Assembly: GCF_030272695.1 (NCBI RefSeq)
Contig: NZ_JARFYN010000070.1
Span: 1 to 32,924 of the forward strand
Reading direction: 5' to 3'
DNA from: Martinezella calliandrae
GTDB taxonomy: Bacteria; Pseudomonadota; Alphaproteobacteria; Rhizobiales; Rhizobiaceae
Length of the DNA stretch: 32,924 nucleotides
Below, in pieces: positions 24,221 through 32,810 of this stretch. Positions within the stretch are counted from its first letter, which is position 1, and the number at the start of each line of letters is the position of its first letter. The position numbers were made by a program, and so were the translations under genes. A model generated the notes under the pieces. The model worked only from the letters and a program-made list of their open reading frames with translations, searched no databases and had not been told where the DNA came from.

Positions 24221-24227
24221 CCTCGGC

Positions 24228-24309
24228 GGGACCAGGACACTCGCCGTCGCCGCCCGCACCATAGCCCGATCACCGGGAGTTGGAGGGTAGGGTGTTACGT
24301 CCTGGTCCC
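24228..24309. repeat. 11-bp perfect inverted repeat in the FAH-FadL spacer
   Basis: GGGACCAGGAC (24228-24238) and GTCCTGGTCCC (24299-24309), 60 bases apart. In RNA this would close a large stem-loop between the two genes, about 110 bases before the FadL ATG. It could limit read-through or mark an old insertion; no T run follows. Confidence 0.6.
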
Positions 24310-24416
24310 CTGAAGCAGTCACCTAGATGGAGGCGAGGCGCTGGTGCTGCAGCAAGAAATGCCCATTGCCTCGGGCTTCGCGCACGAGCGACGCGTCTCT
24401 GAGGAGGGAGACCCGC

Positions 24417-25481
24417 ATGAAAGCTATCAATTTGTTGACCGGACTTTTTAGCTGTCTTTTCGTGGCACCCGCGGTCGCAGGGGGATTCGATATTCTGGGG
24501 CAACCAAATGACGTCCTTTTCGAGCCAGGACGCTACATCGAGTTCGGGCTAGGTTTTGCCAGTCCGAGGGTGGAGGGGCGGATCACTGCCGTCGGCCCCC
24601 CGTTTGCTTCGGGCGATACGGCGCCCACGTTTCCATTTTACAACGGCGCCTTCAAGGCTGATATCAACGAGCAATTTTCGGGAGCGGTCATTGTAGACAA
24701 TCCCTACGGGCGTGACCTCGAGTACAATAGCGGCCCGCTGTCCGGGCTTTCGGGAGAAGTCAAGTCGTTCGCGGTCACAGGCTTGTTGCGCTACAAGCTC
24801 ACGGATCGTTTCAGTGTCTTCGGCGGCCCCAGACTTCAGCGTCTCGGCGGCAACACTGATGTCTCGGTCTTTGCAGGCGGCGTGCCGGCCGGTTTCGCCA
24901 ACGTTGAATTTGAAGACAAATGGGCGGCGGGCTACGTGGTCGGGGGGGCCTTTGAAATCCCGGAAGCCCATGTTCGGATCGCTGTCACCTATAACTCGGC
25001 GATCGACTACGATCTGGACACTTCCGGCGCTTACTCGGGGAAGACGAGCGTCGAGACCCCCCAATCGGTGAACATCGATCTTCAGGCCCCGATCAGTCTT
25101 TCGACGCTGCTCTTCGCGACGGTTCGCTGGGCCGAATGGAGCGAAACCACAATCAGTCCGCCGGGTTATCCTCTAGGGTCACTGACCCACTTCAACGACA
25201 CGACAACCTACAGGCTCGGCGTCGTGCAGATGTTCAACGAGAATTGGGCGGGCTTCACGGCTCTGACCTACGAGCCAGAAACCGGTGTATCGGCTGACGC
25301 GCCAATCGACGCAACAGACGGTTTGTGGGGGGCGACGCTTGGCGCGATCTACACGAAAGACAAAGTGAAAGTGACGACCGCTGTCTCGTATTACCAGTTC
25401 GGTGACGCTTCGGGTTCATTCGGTAACTTCACGGACAATGATGTGGTCAGCGCTGCCATCAAGGTCGGGTATTCGTTTTGA
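24417..25481 (+). CDS. FadL/TodX/OmpP1-type outer-membrane channel for hydrophobic compounds
   Basis: 354 residues with a signal peptide (MKAINLLTGLFSCLFVAPAVAG, cleavage likely after AVA). The mature part alternates short beta strands and turns, with many strands starting with Gly, ends in a Phe (AAIKVGYSF) as outer-membrane barrels do, and has the FadL-like N-terminal segment FEPGRYIEFGLGF. Relatives carry fatty acids, toluene or other hydrophobic aromatics across the outer membrane. The ATG at 24417 is picked for its GAGGAGGGAG six bases upstream. Position inside the catabolic run argues for substrate uptake. It is somewhat short for FadL (about 400-450). Confidence 0.85.
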   Translation: MKAINLLTGLFSCLFVAPAVAGGFDILGQPNDVLFEPGRYIEFGLGFASPRVEGRITAVGPPFASGDTAPTFPFYNGAFKADINEQFSGAVIVDNPYGRDLEYNSGPLSGLSGEVKSFAVTGLLRYKLTDRFSVFGGPRLQRLGGNTDVSVFAGGVPAGFANVEFEDKWAAGYVVGGAFEIPEAHVRIAVTYNSAIDYDLDTSGAYSGKTSVETPQSVNIDLQAPISLSTLLFATVRWAEWSETTISPPGYPLGSLTHFNDTTTYRLGVVQMFNENWAGFTALTYEPETGVSADAPIDATDGLWGATLGAIYTKDKVKVTTAVSYYQFGDASGSFGNFTDNDVVSAAIKVGYSF

Positions 25482-25611
25482 CCGGGCTTCTGGAAAGGCC
25501 TCGAGCGCCAAGCATCGCGGTTGCTCGTGAGTGGGCATCGGCAGGCTTCCATATCGTCTGGACGGCCATAGTCCGGCACCCAGACACCACCAGACATGAA
25601 TGGAGAAAACT

Positions 25612-26511
25612 ATGCAGAAACAATTCGCCCCGAGAGTGTTCCAACTGGGATATTTGGCTTTGGAAACGCCCGATATCGTGCGCGCCAAGGATCACTACGC
25701 AGAAGCGATCGGCATGACGGAAACCGCAACCGGTCATGAGGGAGAAAGCTATCTGTCTATTGGATATGAACACCACAACATCGTCCTGCGTCAGGCCAAG
25801 CGGAAGGCGATGGGCCATCTCGGCTTCCAGCTCAATCCCGGCACTGATCTGAAGGAGCTTTTAGGGGAACTCGGCGCTTTCGGCCTGAGCGCTCAGATCA
25901 AGTCCGATAGCCAGCCAGGGATCCGCGAGCTGGTCGAAGTCGAGCCGGTGCCAGGTACCACGCTCCAACTCTATACCGACATCGATGCTCCTGCACCCGG
26001 CTTCAAGCGCACCGGCGTGTCGCCGCTCCGGCTCGGGCATGTGGCGGTAATCTCGCCGGAAGGCGCGAAGCTGAAGACTTTTTTCATGGACTTTCTGGGC
26101 TTCTGGTTCACCGACACGATCGCCGGCATCTCTAACTTCATCACGTGTAACCGAGAACACCATGTCGTCAACCTGGTGACGATGCCGGACAACCGGGTCC
26201 ACCACATCGCCTTCCAGCTCAAGGGCAATGCCAGCCACCCTATGGCGTGCGACTTGCTGGCCGAGCGCGGTATTCCGGTAAAATGGGGCCCGTCACGCCA
26301 TACCGCCGGTCACAACATTGCCGGCTATCACTACGACCCCGATCAGGTGCTGATCGAACTCTATACCGACATGGACGTATTCATCCCGGAACTGAACATG
26401 TGCGAAGCGCGTCCTTGGCACGGGCACTATCCTATGACTCCGCGCGAGTGGAGGCTTACGGAACTCGCTGCCTGGGAAACCGAGTTCGCCTTCAGCCTCG
26501 CGCAGGCCTGA
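25612..26511 (+). CDS. Type I (two-domain) extradiol ring-cleavage dioxygenase
   Basis: 299 residues from the ATG at 25612 (GGAG seven bases upstream; an ATG four codons earlier is in frame). It has an N-terminal VOC module without ligands and a C-terminal catalytic module with Fe ligands H143 (RLGHVAV), H198 (VHHIAFQL) and E249 (VLIELYTD). The acid-base residues also fit BphC spacing: H183 is 15 before H198, H230 in GPSRH is 9 before Y239, and Y239 is 10 before E249. A full BphC-like active site is therefore present, and catechol- or biphenyldiol-type substrates are expected. It provides the clearest ring-opening step in the cluster. Cytoplasmic, oxygen-dependent. Confidence 0.93.
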   Translation: MQKQFAPRVFQLGYLALETPDIVRAKDHYAEAIGMTETATGHEGESYLSIGYEHHNIVLRQAKRKAMGHLGFQLNPGTDLKELLGELGAFGLSAQIKSDSQPGIRELVEVEPVPGTTLQLYTDIDAPAPGFKRTGVSPLRLGHVAVISPEGAKLKTFFMDFLGFWFTDTIAGISNFITCNREHHVVNLVTMPDNRVHHIAFQLKGNASHPMACDLLAERGIPVKWGPSRHTAGHNIAGYHYDPDQVLIELYTDMDVFIPELNMCEARPWHGHYPMTPREWRLTELAAWETEFAFSLAQA

Positions 26512-26551
26512 GACGTCGATCAAGTCAGCTTCAGAATCAAAGGTCAGATTT

Positions 26552-27166
26552 ATGCAACTCTTTCACGCTCCCCGAGCCTGTTCGCTGGGGATCCGAATCC
26601 TTCTCGAGGAGATCGGCGTTCCGCACCAAGTCGCCACGATCGATCTGTCATCTGGGCAACAGCGCGACGCCGCTTTCCTGGCCGTCAATCCCAAGGGCAA
26701 GGTGCCCGCTCTACTGCGCGACGACGGGACGGTATTGACCGAGTTCCAGGCTATCGCACTCTGGCTTGCGTGGCGCTTTCCAGAAGCTGGGCTCGTCCCT
26801 AACGACCCAGACGCCGCGGCGCAAGTGATCGAGGCAATGGAGTTCATTGTGGGCACGGTTCACATGCGCGGTTTTGCATTGGCCCTTATGCCTCGCAAAT
26901 TCGTTTCGACGCCATCCGCTCAGGAAGAGTTGCGCGCCCATGGATTACGGGTGGCGACAGACGGTCTGCACCATGTCTCCACTCTATTGGGCGAGGCCCC
27001 TTGGCTCTCGGGCTCTCGGCCCGGTGTGGCCGATGCTGCGCTGTTTTACGTCACATACTGGGCCAAAACTCTGAACATCGATCTCCCCGCCGCGCTGCGC
27101 GCTTTCTACAACCAAATGCTGAAACGCCCGAGCGTGGTCCGAGCAATCGACGCGTCCCCCAGTTAA
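26552..27166 (+). CDS. Glutathione S-transferase (bacterial beta-class-like)
   Basis: 204 residues. Thioredoxin-fold N-terminal domain: LFHAPRACSLGIRILLEE with C10 at the beta-class catalytic position, VNPKGKVPALL (cis-Pro of the glutathione site) and TEFQAIALWLA in place of the usual ES-AI. The C-terminal helical domain ends with the N-capping type motif GVADAALFYVTYW. In aromatic routes such enzymes act as glutathione-dependent isomerases or dehalogenases; here it lies between the dioxygenase and the beta-oxidation genes. AAAGGT precedes the ATG. Confidence 0.92.
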   Translation: MQLFHAPRACSLGIRILLEEIGVPHQVATIDLSSGQQRDAAFLAVNPKGKVPALLRDDGTVLTEFQAIALWLAWRFPEAGLVPNDPDAAAQVIEAMEFIVGTVHMRGFALALMPRKFVSTPSAQEELRAHGLRVATDGLHHVSTLLGEAPWLSGSRPGVADAALFYVTYWAKTLNIDLPAALRAFYNQMLKRPSVVRAIDASPS

Positions 27167-27380
27167 CGTCGTCCCAAAGGAATGGGGGTCCGGCGGCATC
27201 GAAGAGTGGTCGCTGACGCCTATCGATGCTTCTCGCTTTGGCCTCGAGCCGGCAGAGCGGCGTTAACTGCAATACCTGCGGCATCAACGTCCGCCGCATA
27301 ACTCCATCTGGGTCCTGCCCAACGGCGGCGGCCCAAGTATCCCCGCATGCGACGCGTTCGTCACACACAGGAAACGAGCT

Positions 27381-28502
27381 ATGACCGCAATCTACATCGT
27401 GGACTACCTGCGCAGCCCCTTTGCACCCGCCTATCGCGGCGCGCTTGCCGGCGTCCGCCCGGACGATCTGGCGGCAAGCGTCATTAAGGCGCTGGTCGGC
27501 CGCTCTGGTATTGATCCGGCGGAAATCGAGGACGTCAACCTCGGATGCGCCTTTCCGGAAGGCGAACAGGGCTTCAACATCGCCCGTTGCGCGGCCCTTA
27601 TCGTGGGCCTGCCGCAGTCGGTCGGCGGCTCAACGGTCAACCGCTGGTGCGGCTCATCCATGCAGGCGGTCCAGATGGCGGCTGGCGCGATTGCCATGGG
27701 CGCGGGCGAGGCGTTTGTCGCCGGCGGGGTCGAGAGCATGAGCCGCGTGCCCATGATGGGTTTCAACCCCCTGCCGAACCCGGCCTGGAGCGACGCTCAG
27801 CGCATCGCCTTCCTCAACATGGGCCTGACCGCCGAGAATCTTGCTGACCGCTACAGCATTTCGCGCGCGGAGCAGGACGCCTATTCGCTGGAGAGCCAGA
27901 TCAAGACTATCGCAGCCCGCGCCGACGGGCGGCTTGCCGCCGAAATCACGCCGGTGGGGGATCTGACCGCTGACGGTTGCCCGCGCGCGACAGACGCGGA
28001 AAAGCTCGCGTGCCTGAAGGCCGCCTTCAAGGCTGGCGGCTCGGTCACGGCGGGAAATTCCTCTCCCCTAACCGACGGCGCATCCGCCACGCTCGTCTGC
28101 TCGGAAGCCTTCGTGAAGCGCCACAATCTCGCTCCGCTCGCCCGTATTTCGAGTTATGCGATTTCCGGCTGCGCCCCGGAGATCATGGGCATCGGGCCAG
28201 TGGAGGCGAGCCGGAAGGCGCTGAAACGCGCCGGCATTTCCGCTGCCGGCCTCGACGTGATCGAAATGAACGAGGCCTTCGCCGTTCAGGTGCTCGCCTG
28301 CTGCCGCGATCTCGACATCGACCCGGCTCGCCTCAACCGCGATGGCGGCGCGATCGCGCTCGGTCATCCGCTCGGCGCGACAGGCGCGCGCCTCGTCGGC
28401 AAGGCGTCCCTCCTTCTGAAACGGGACGGCGGCCGCCATGCGCTCGCCACCCAGTGCATCGGCGGCGGTCAGGGCATCGCCATGGTACTGGAGGCGGCGT
28501 AA
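27381..28502 (+). CDS. Thiolase (acetyl-CoA acyltransferase, FadA-like)
   Basis: 373 residues. Last step of beta-oxidation: CoA-dependent cleavage of 3-oxoacyl-CoA to acetyl-CoA. Nucleophile C90 in NRWCGSSMQA, the conserved NEAFA, H329 in GHPLGATGA and general acid C359 in CIGGGQG are all present. It is slightly shorter than the usual 390. CAGGAAACGAG lies just before the ATG. It is separated by 214 bp from the GST gene and by two bases from the next gene; this three-gene set (thiolase, dehydrogenase/hydratase, acyl-CoA dehydrogenase) is a common alphaproteobacterial fad module. Confidence 0.95.
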   Translation: MTAIYIVDYLRSPFAPAYRGALAGVRPDDLAASVIKALVGRSGIDPAEIEDVNLGCAFPEGEQGFNIARCAALIVGLPQSVGGSTVNRWCGSSMQAVQMAAGAIAMGAGEAFVAGGVESMSRVPMMGFNPLPNPAWSDAQRIAFLNMGLTAENLADRYSISRAEQDAYSLESQIKTIAARADGRLAAEITPVGDLTADGCPRATDAEKLACLKAAFKAGGSVTAGNSSPLTDGASATLVCSEAFVKRHNLAPLARISSYAISGCAPEIMGIGPVEASRKALKRAGISAAGLDVIEMNEAFAVQVLACCRDLDIDPARLNRDGGAIALGHPLGATGARLVGKASLLLKRDGGRHALATQCIGGGQGIAMVLEAA

Positions 28503-28504
28503 TC

Positions 28505-30802
28505 ATGGGCACGATCAAGAAGGCTGCCGTCATCGGCGCGGGCGTGATGGGCTCAGGCATTGCCGCCCATCTCGCCAATGCGGGGCTCGACGTCGTACTG
28601 CTCGACATCGAGAAGAAATTTGCCGAAGGCGGCGTGGCGCGCCAGCTTAAAGCTGGCGGCTTCATGGACCCCGCCTTTGCCGAACGTATCCGCACCGGCT
28701 CGACCACTGACGATCTCGGGCTTGTCGCGGATGCGGACTGGATCATCGAGGCTGTCGCCGAGAAGATCGACATCAAGCAGGCTCTCTATCGTGTCATCGA
28801 CGGGCTGCGGAAGGCCGGTTCGATCGTCTCCTCGAACACCTCGACCATTCCCCTTCAAACGTTGACCGCGGGCCTGCCGGAGGGTTTTGCAGCGGACTTC
28901 CTGATCACCCACTTCTTCAATCCTCCGCGCATCATGCGGCTCCTCGAGCTGGTGTCGGGCCATGCGACCAGACCCTATGTAACCGCCACCATCCGCGACT
29001 TCGCCGACCGCGAACTCGGCAAGAGCGTTGTCACCTGCAAGGATACACCCGGCTTTATCGGCAACCGCATCGGCAATTACTGGATGCTGGTTGCGCAGAA
29101 CGAGGCGATCGCCCTTGGCCTTGACGTCGAGGAAGCGGACGCAATCATCGGCAAGCCCTTCGGCATCCCCTCCACCGGCATCTTCGGCCTTCTGGACCTC
29201 GTTGGCATCGACCTGATGCCGACCATCATCCGGAGCCTTCAGAACGCAACGCCGCCCCGCGATGCGGTAAAGGATTATGACGCAGAGCCGGCGCTAATCG
29301 CCCGCATGATCGCCGAAAATCGCCTCGGCCGCAAAAGCGGCGCCGGTTTCGTGCGCCTTTCGCCCGACCGCAAGTTTCGCGATGTGACGGACCTGAGGAC
29401 CGGCGTGTACCGTCCGCAGAAGCCGGTTTTCTCCGAAAGCCTCGATGCCTCGGGCGGCGATCCGCGCACGCTGATGGAGCATCCCGGTCTCGGCGGGCGT
29501 TATGCGGCGATGGTCATGGAAAAGTCTCTCGCTTATGCCGCCTCGCTGGCGCCGGAAATTGCCGACACGCCAGAGGCCGTGGACGAAGCCATGCGCACCG
29601 GCTATGGCTGGAAGCTTGGTCCGTTCGAACTGATCGACCGTCTCGGCGCCGGCTGGCTGAAAGCGCGGCTGGAAGCCCGCGGCATCGACGTCCCGTCCTA
29701 TCTGGCGCTCGCCGCGGAAAGGGGCGGCTTCTATTCGGTGGTCGATGGCCGTCGAAGCGAACTCTTGCCGAACGGCGTGGTCGAGCCCGTGGCGCAGAAC
29801 GAGGGCGTGCTTCTTCTCTCCGACCTTCGGCTCGGCCAGAAGCCGGTAGAGTCCTGGGACGCGGCGAACCTCTGGGACATCGGCGACGGCGTCGCCTGTC
29901 TGGAATTCCGCACCAAGATGAATACCTGCAGCCCGGCCCTGCTCGATGCGATCGGAAAGACCCTGGAACGCTGCAAGGCCGATTTCCGCGCGCTGGTCAT
30001 AGGCAGCGATTCCCCCGTGTTCAGCGCGGGCGCGGATCTGCGAATCTTCCTCGAAACGTTCGAAAAGGGAGGAAGCGAAGCGCTCCCGGCCTTCATCGAC
30101 CTCGGCCATCGCACCTTCAAGGCGATAAAGTACGCCCCCTTCCCCGTCGTCGGTGCGGCGGCCGGTCTGGCGCTCGGCGGCGGCTTCGAGATCCTGTTGC
30201 ATTGCGACGCCGTCCAGGCCCATTCCGAGCTTTCGATCGGTCTTGTGGAAACACGCATCGGCCTCATTCCGGGCTGGGGCGGATGCAAGGAATTGATGCT
30301 GCGCATGTCGGCTTCCACGGCCGCCGCGCGCGGGCCCATCGCTCCGGCGATAGCGGCCTTCAACCTGATCGCCGCAGCCAAAACGTCGGCGAGTGCCTTC
30401 GAGGCCAGAAAGCTCGGCTTCCTCAAGCCATCCGACGGCATCACGATGAACCGCAGCCGACTCCTCGCTGACGCGAAGGCCAAGGCGCTGGCTCTGGCGG
30501 AAAACTATGTCGCGCCGGAAGCCCCCTCGATGGTCACGTCCGGACCCTCCGGGACATGCGCGATCCACAACATCGTCGAAGGCGAAGCGCTGGCCGGACG
30601 CATCACCGCCCATGACCGCGTGGTGGGCCGCGCGCTCGCCAAAGTGCTGACTGGCGGCCCCTCCGCCGATCCCCTCAAACCGCTCACCGAAGACGAGGTC
30701 ATCGCCCTGGAGCGCGATGCCTTCATCGAACTATTCGCAACGCCCGCAACCCGGGATCGCGTCAAGCATATGCTTGCGACCGGCAAGCCGCTGCGCAACT
30801 GA
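28505..30802 (+). CDS. 3-hydroxyacyl-CoA dehydrogenase / enoyl-CoA hydratase fusion
   Basis: 765 residues, bifunctional. The N-terminal NAD-binding domain (VIGAGVMGSGIAAHLANAG, residues 8-26) and HAD C-domains (HFFNPPRIMRLLELV, CKDTPGFIGNRIG) are followed, from about residue 480, by an enoyl-CoA hydratase domain. That domain has SAGADLRIF, ALGGGFEILLHCDA and GLVETRIGLIPGWGG, with both catalytic Glu residues in place. The order (dehydrogenase first, hydratase last) is opposite to enterobacterial FadB and usual in this group. The ATG two bases after the thiolase stop uses GGAGG inside the thiolase end. It supplies the middle two steps of beta-oxidation. Confidence 0.94.
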   Translation: MGTIKKAAVIGAGVMGSGIAAHLANAGLDVVLLDIEKKFAEGGVARQLKAGGFMDPAFAERIRTGSTTDDLGLVADADWIIEAVAEKIDIKQALYRVIDGLRKAGSIVSSNTSTIPLQTLTAGLPEGFAADFLITHFFNPPRIMRLLELVSGHATRPYVTATIRDFADRELGKSVVTCKDTPGFIGNRIGNYWMLVAQNEAIALGLDVEEADAIIGKPFGIPSTGIFGLLDLVGIDLMPTIIRSLQNATPPRDAVKDYDAEPALIARMIAENRLGRKSGAGFVRLSPDRKFRDVTDLRTGVYRPQKPVFSESLDASGGDPRTLMEHPGLGGRYAAMVMEKSLAYAASLAPEIADTPEAVDEAMRTGYGWKLGPFELIDRLGAGWLKARLEARGIDVPSYLALAAERGGFYSVVDGRRSELLPNGVVEPVAQNEGVLLLSDLRLGQKPVESWDAANLWDIGDGVACLEFRTKMNTCSPALLDAIGKTLERCKADFRALVIGSDSPVFSAGADLRIFLETFEKGGSEALPAFIDLGHRTFKAIKYAPFPVVGAAAGLALGGGFEILLHCDAVQAHSELSIGLVETRIGLIPGWGGCKELMLRMSASTAAARGPIAPAIAAFNLIAAAKTSASAFEARKLGFLKPSDGITMNRSRLLADAKAKALALAENYVAPEAPSMVTSGPSGTCAIHNIVEGEALAGRITAHDRVVGRALAKVLTGGPSADPLKPLTEDEVIALERDAFIELFATPATRDRVKHMLATGKPLRN

Positions 30803-30821
30803 ACAAGAGGCAAGGAAACCC

Positions 30822-32591
30822 ATGGCTGGCTACATTCCCCCTATCGAAGACGTATCATTCCTGCTCGGCGAGGTTTTCGACTTCAACGCGCACATGGCAG
30901 CCCTTCCCGGCTTTGAGGAAGTCGACGCCGACCTGGCGACGAGTGTGCTCGAGGAGGCCGGCAAGTTCTGCGCCGAAGTGCTCGAACCGCTCAACCGCCT
31001 CGGCGACGAGGAAGGCTGCCATCTTGAAAACGGCCTGGTAACCACACCGAAGGGCTTTGCCGATGCATACCGGGCGTTTGTCGAGGCTGGCTGGGGCGGG
31101 CTTTCCGGCGCTCCCGAATTCGGCGGCCAGGGCCTGCCGCGCGCGCTGCAGATCCTGTTTGACGAGATGTTGTCCTCGGCAAACCTCTCCTTCGGTCTGT
31201 TCCCCGGCCTTACACGTGGCGCGGTCGAGGCGATCGCCCACCACGGCAGCGAGGAACTGAAGCAGAAGTATCTGCCTAAGATGATCTCCGGAGAATGGAC
31301 CGGCGCCATGGCTCTGACAGAATCCTCGGCTGGAACCGACCTCGGCCTGCTCACCAGCCGTGCCGAGCCGCTGGACAACGGCTCATATGCCATCAGGGGC
31401 ACGAAGATCTTCATCTCCTCGGGGGACCAGGATTTCGGTGGCAATATCGTACATCTCGTCCTCGCCCGCCTGCCCGATGCGCCGAAGGGCGTGAAGGGCA
31501 TTAGCCTCTTCCTCGCGCCCAAGTTCCTCGTCAACGAGGACGGCTCGCTTGGCGAACGCAACCGCATGTCGGTCGGGTCCCTGGAGCACAAGATGGGCAT
31601 CCATGCCCAGCCTACTTGCGTCATGAACTATGACGGCGCTATCGGCTGGCTGGTCGGCGAACCGGGGCGCGGCCTCAACGCAATGTTTACGATGATGAAC
31701 GCCGAGCGCCTCTTCGTCGGCGTTCAGGGCCTCGGCATCGGTGAAGCCGCCAATCAGAAGGCCGTCGCCTATGCCCGCGAGCGGCTCCAAGGCCGTTCCG
31801 CTGACGGCGGATGCGGTCCTGTACCGATCATCGATCATGCCGACGTGCGAAAGTTGCTACTCACCGGCCGCGCAATGGCGGATGCGGGCCGGGCGCTCGG
31901 AGTTTGGACCGCCATGCAGATGGACATCGGCGCGCGACATCCCGATGTGACGGTTCGCCAAAGCGCCTGCGGATTCGTGGCGCTACTGACACCCGTAATC
32001 AAAGCTGCATTTACCGACTTCGGTTTCGAGACGGCCGTCCTGTCGCAACAGGTGTTTGGCGGTCATGGCTATATCCGCGAATGGGGCATGGAGCAGTATG
32101 TCCGCGACGCTCGCATCACCCAAATCTACGAAGGCACCAACGGCGTGCAGGCCATGGACCTAGTCGGACGCAAGCTGCCGATGGAAGATGGGGACCTGCC
32201 GCGCCGCTTCTTCAAACTCATTCGTGAGGATCTGACGGCAACCACGGTACCGGCCGAACTCGAGATGGTGACCGCCGCTGTCGGTGAGGCCCTTGCCCGG
32301 TTGGAAAAGCTGACCGAATACCTGTTGGCCAAAGATGCCGATCTAGAAGAGGCCGGAGCGGCCGCCACCGACTACCTCCGCTTTTTCGCGCTCGTATCAT
32401 TCGGCTGGCTTTGGGTGCGCATGGCCTCGAAAGCTGCAGCCTCTGCAGGTGCGAGCAGTTCGCTGAAGCAGCGCAAGCTCTCGCTTGCCCGCTTCTTCGC
32501 CTCGCGCCTGCTGCCGCAGACGGCGGCGCTCGATACGGCGATCCGCAGCGGCGCGGCCACGGTGATGGCACTCGATGCCGACCTGTTCTGA
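30822..32591 (+). CDS. Acyl-CoA dehydrogenase (long, ~590-residue type)
   Basis: 589 residues; AAGGAA precedes the ATG. FAD-dependent first step of beta-oxidation. Seen: an N-terminal extension typical of the longer bacterial type (MAGYIPPIEDVSFLLGEVFD), MALTESSAGTDLG with FAD/substrate loops, HKMGIHAQPTC, VFGGHGYIREWGMEQYVRDARI, and the catalytic-base motif YEGTNGVQAMDL. An extra C-terminal helical domain follows (about 450-589). Electrons would go to ETF, whose beta subunit gene starts at 32811. Confidence 0.95.
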   Translation: MAGYIPPIEDVSFLLGEVFDFNAHMAALPGFEEVDADLATSVLEEAGKFCAEVLEPLNRLGDEEGCHLENGLVTTPKGFADAYRAFVEAGWGGLSGAPEFGGQGLPRALQILFDEMLSSANLSFGLFPGLTRGAVEAIAHHGSEELKQKYLPKMISGEWTGAMALTESSAGTDLGLLTSRAEPLDNGSYAIRGTKIFISSGDQDFGGNIVHLVLARLPDAPKGVKGISLFLAPKFLVNEDGSLGERNRMSVGSLEHKMGIHAQPTCVMNYDGAIGWLVGEPGRGLNAMFTMMNAERLFVGVQGLGIGEAANQKAVAYARERLQGRSADGGCGPVPIIDHADVRKLLLTGRAMADAGRALGVWTAMQMDIGARHPDVTVRQSACGFVALLTPVIKAAFTDFGFETAVLSQQVFGGHGYIREWGMEQYVRDARITQIYEGTNGVQAMDLVGRKLPMEDGDLPRRFFKLIREDLTATTVPAELEMVTAAVGEALARLEKLTEYLLAKDADLEEAGAAATDYLRFFALVSFGWLWVRMASKAAASAGASSSLKQRKLSLARFFASRLLPQTAALDTAIRSGAATVMALDADLF

Positions 32592-32617
32592 TTGAACCGT
32601 TCCTGGAAGGAGAAGAT

Positions 32618-32734
32618 ATGCTCGGCATCATGATGAATGCGCCACTGCTTGTGTCATCGATCCAGCGTCATGAGCTGACTATCACGCAGGCAAGGCCCAA
32701 TCCATCACTACACGTACGCCAGATCATCGCCTGA
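32618..32734 (+). pseudogene. N-terminal stump of an acyl-CoA synthetase gene
   Basis: ATG at 32618 with GGAAGGAGAAG upstream. The first ~18 residues (MLGIMMNAPLLVSSIQRH) resemble the start of AlkK/FadD-type medium-chain acyl-CoA synthetases (MLGLM.D.PLL.S.L.RH, from memory), which often sit in this fad module. After that the reading loses similarity and stops at codon 39. A deletion appears to have removed nearly the whole gene while sparing its ribosome site. Confidence 0.6.
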
Positions 32735-32810
32735 CGTAGCTCGTGAATCATGTTTTGCGGTAGCGTTGTAAAGCCCCTGTCGTTTCGACATCTATCGAAG
32801 GAAGGTTTCC

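Noticed and set aside
27977..28504. Upstream extension of the dehydrogenase/hydratase frame into the thiolase gene
   Set aside because: The extension is an out-of-frame shadow of thiolase; the NAD-binding domain starts at the ATG at 28505.
29294..30613. 439-codon antisense frame in the dehydrogenase/hydratase gene
   Set aside because: Shadow of a well-supported coding frame; composition is Arg/Gly/Asp-rich without domains.
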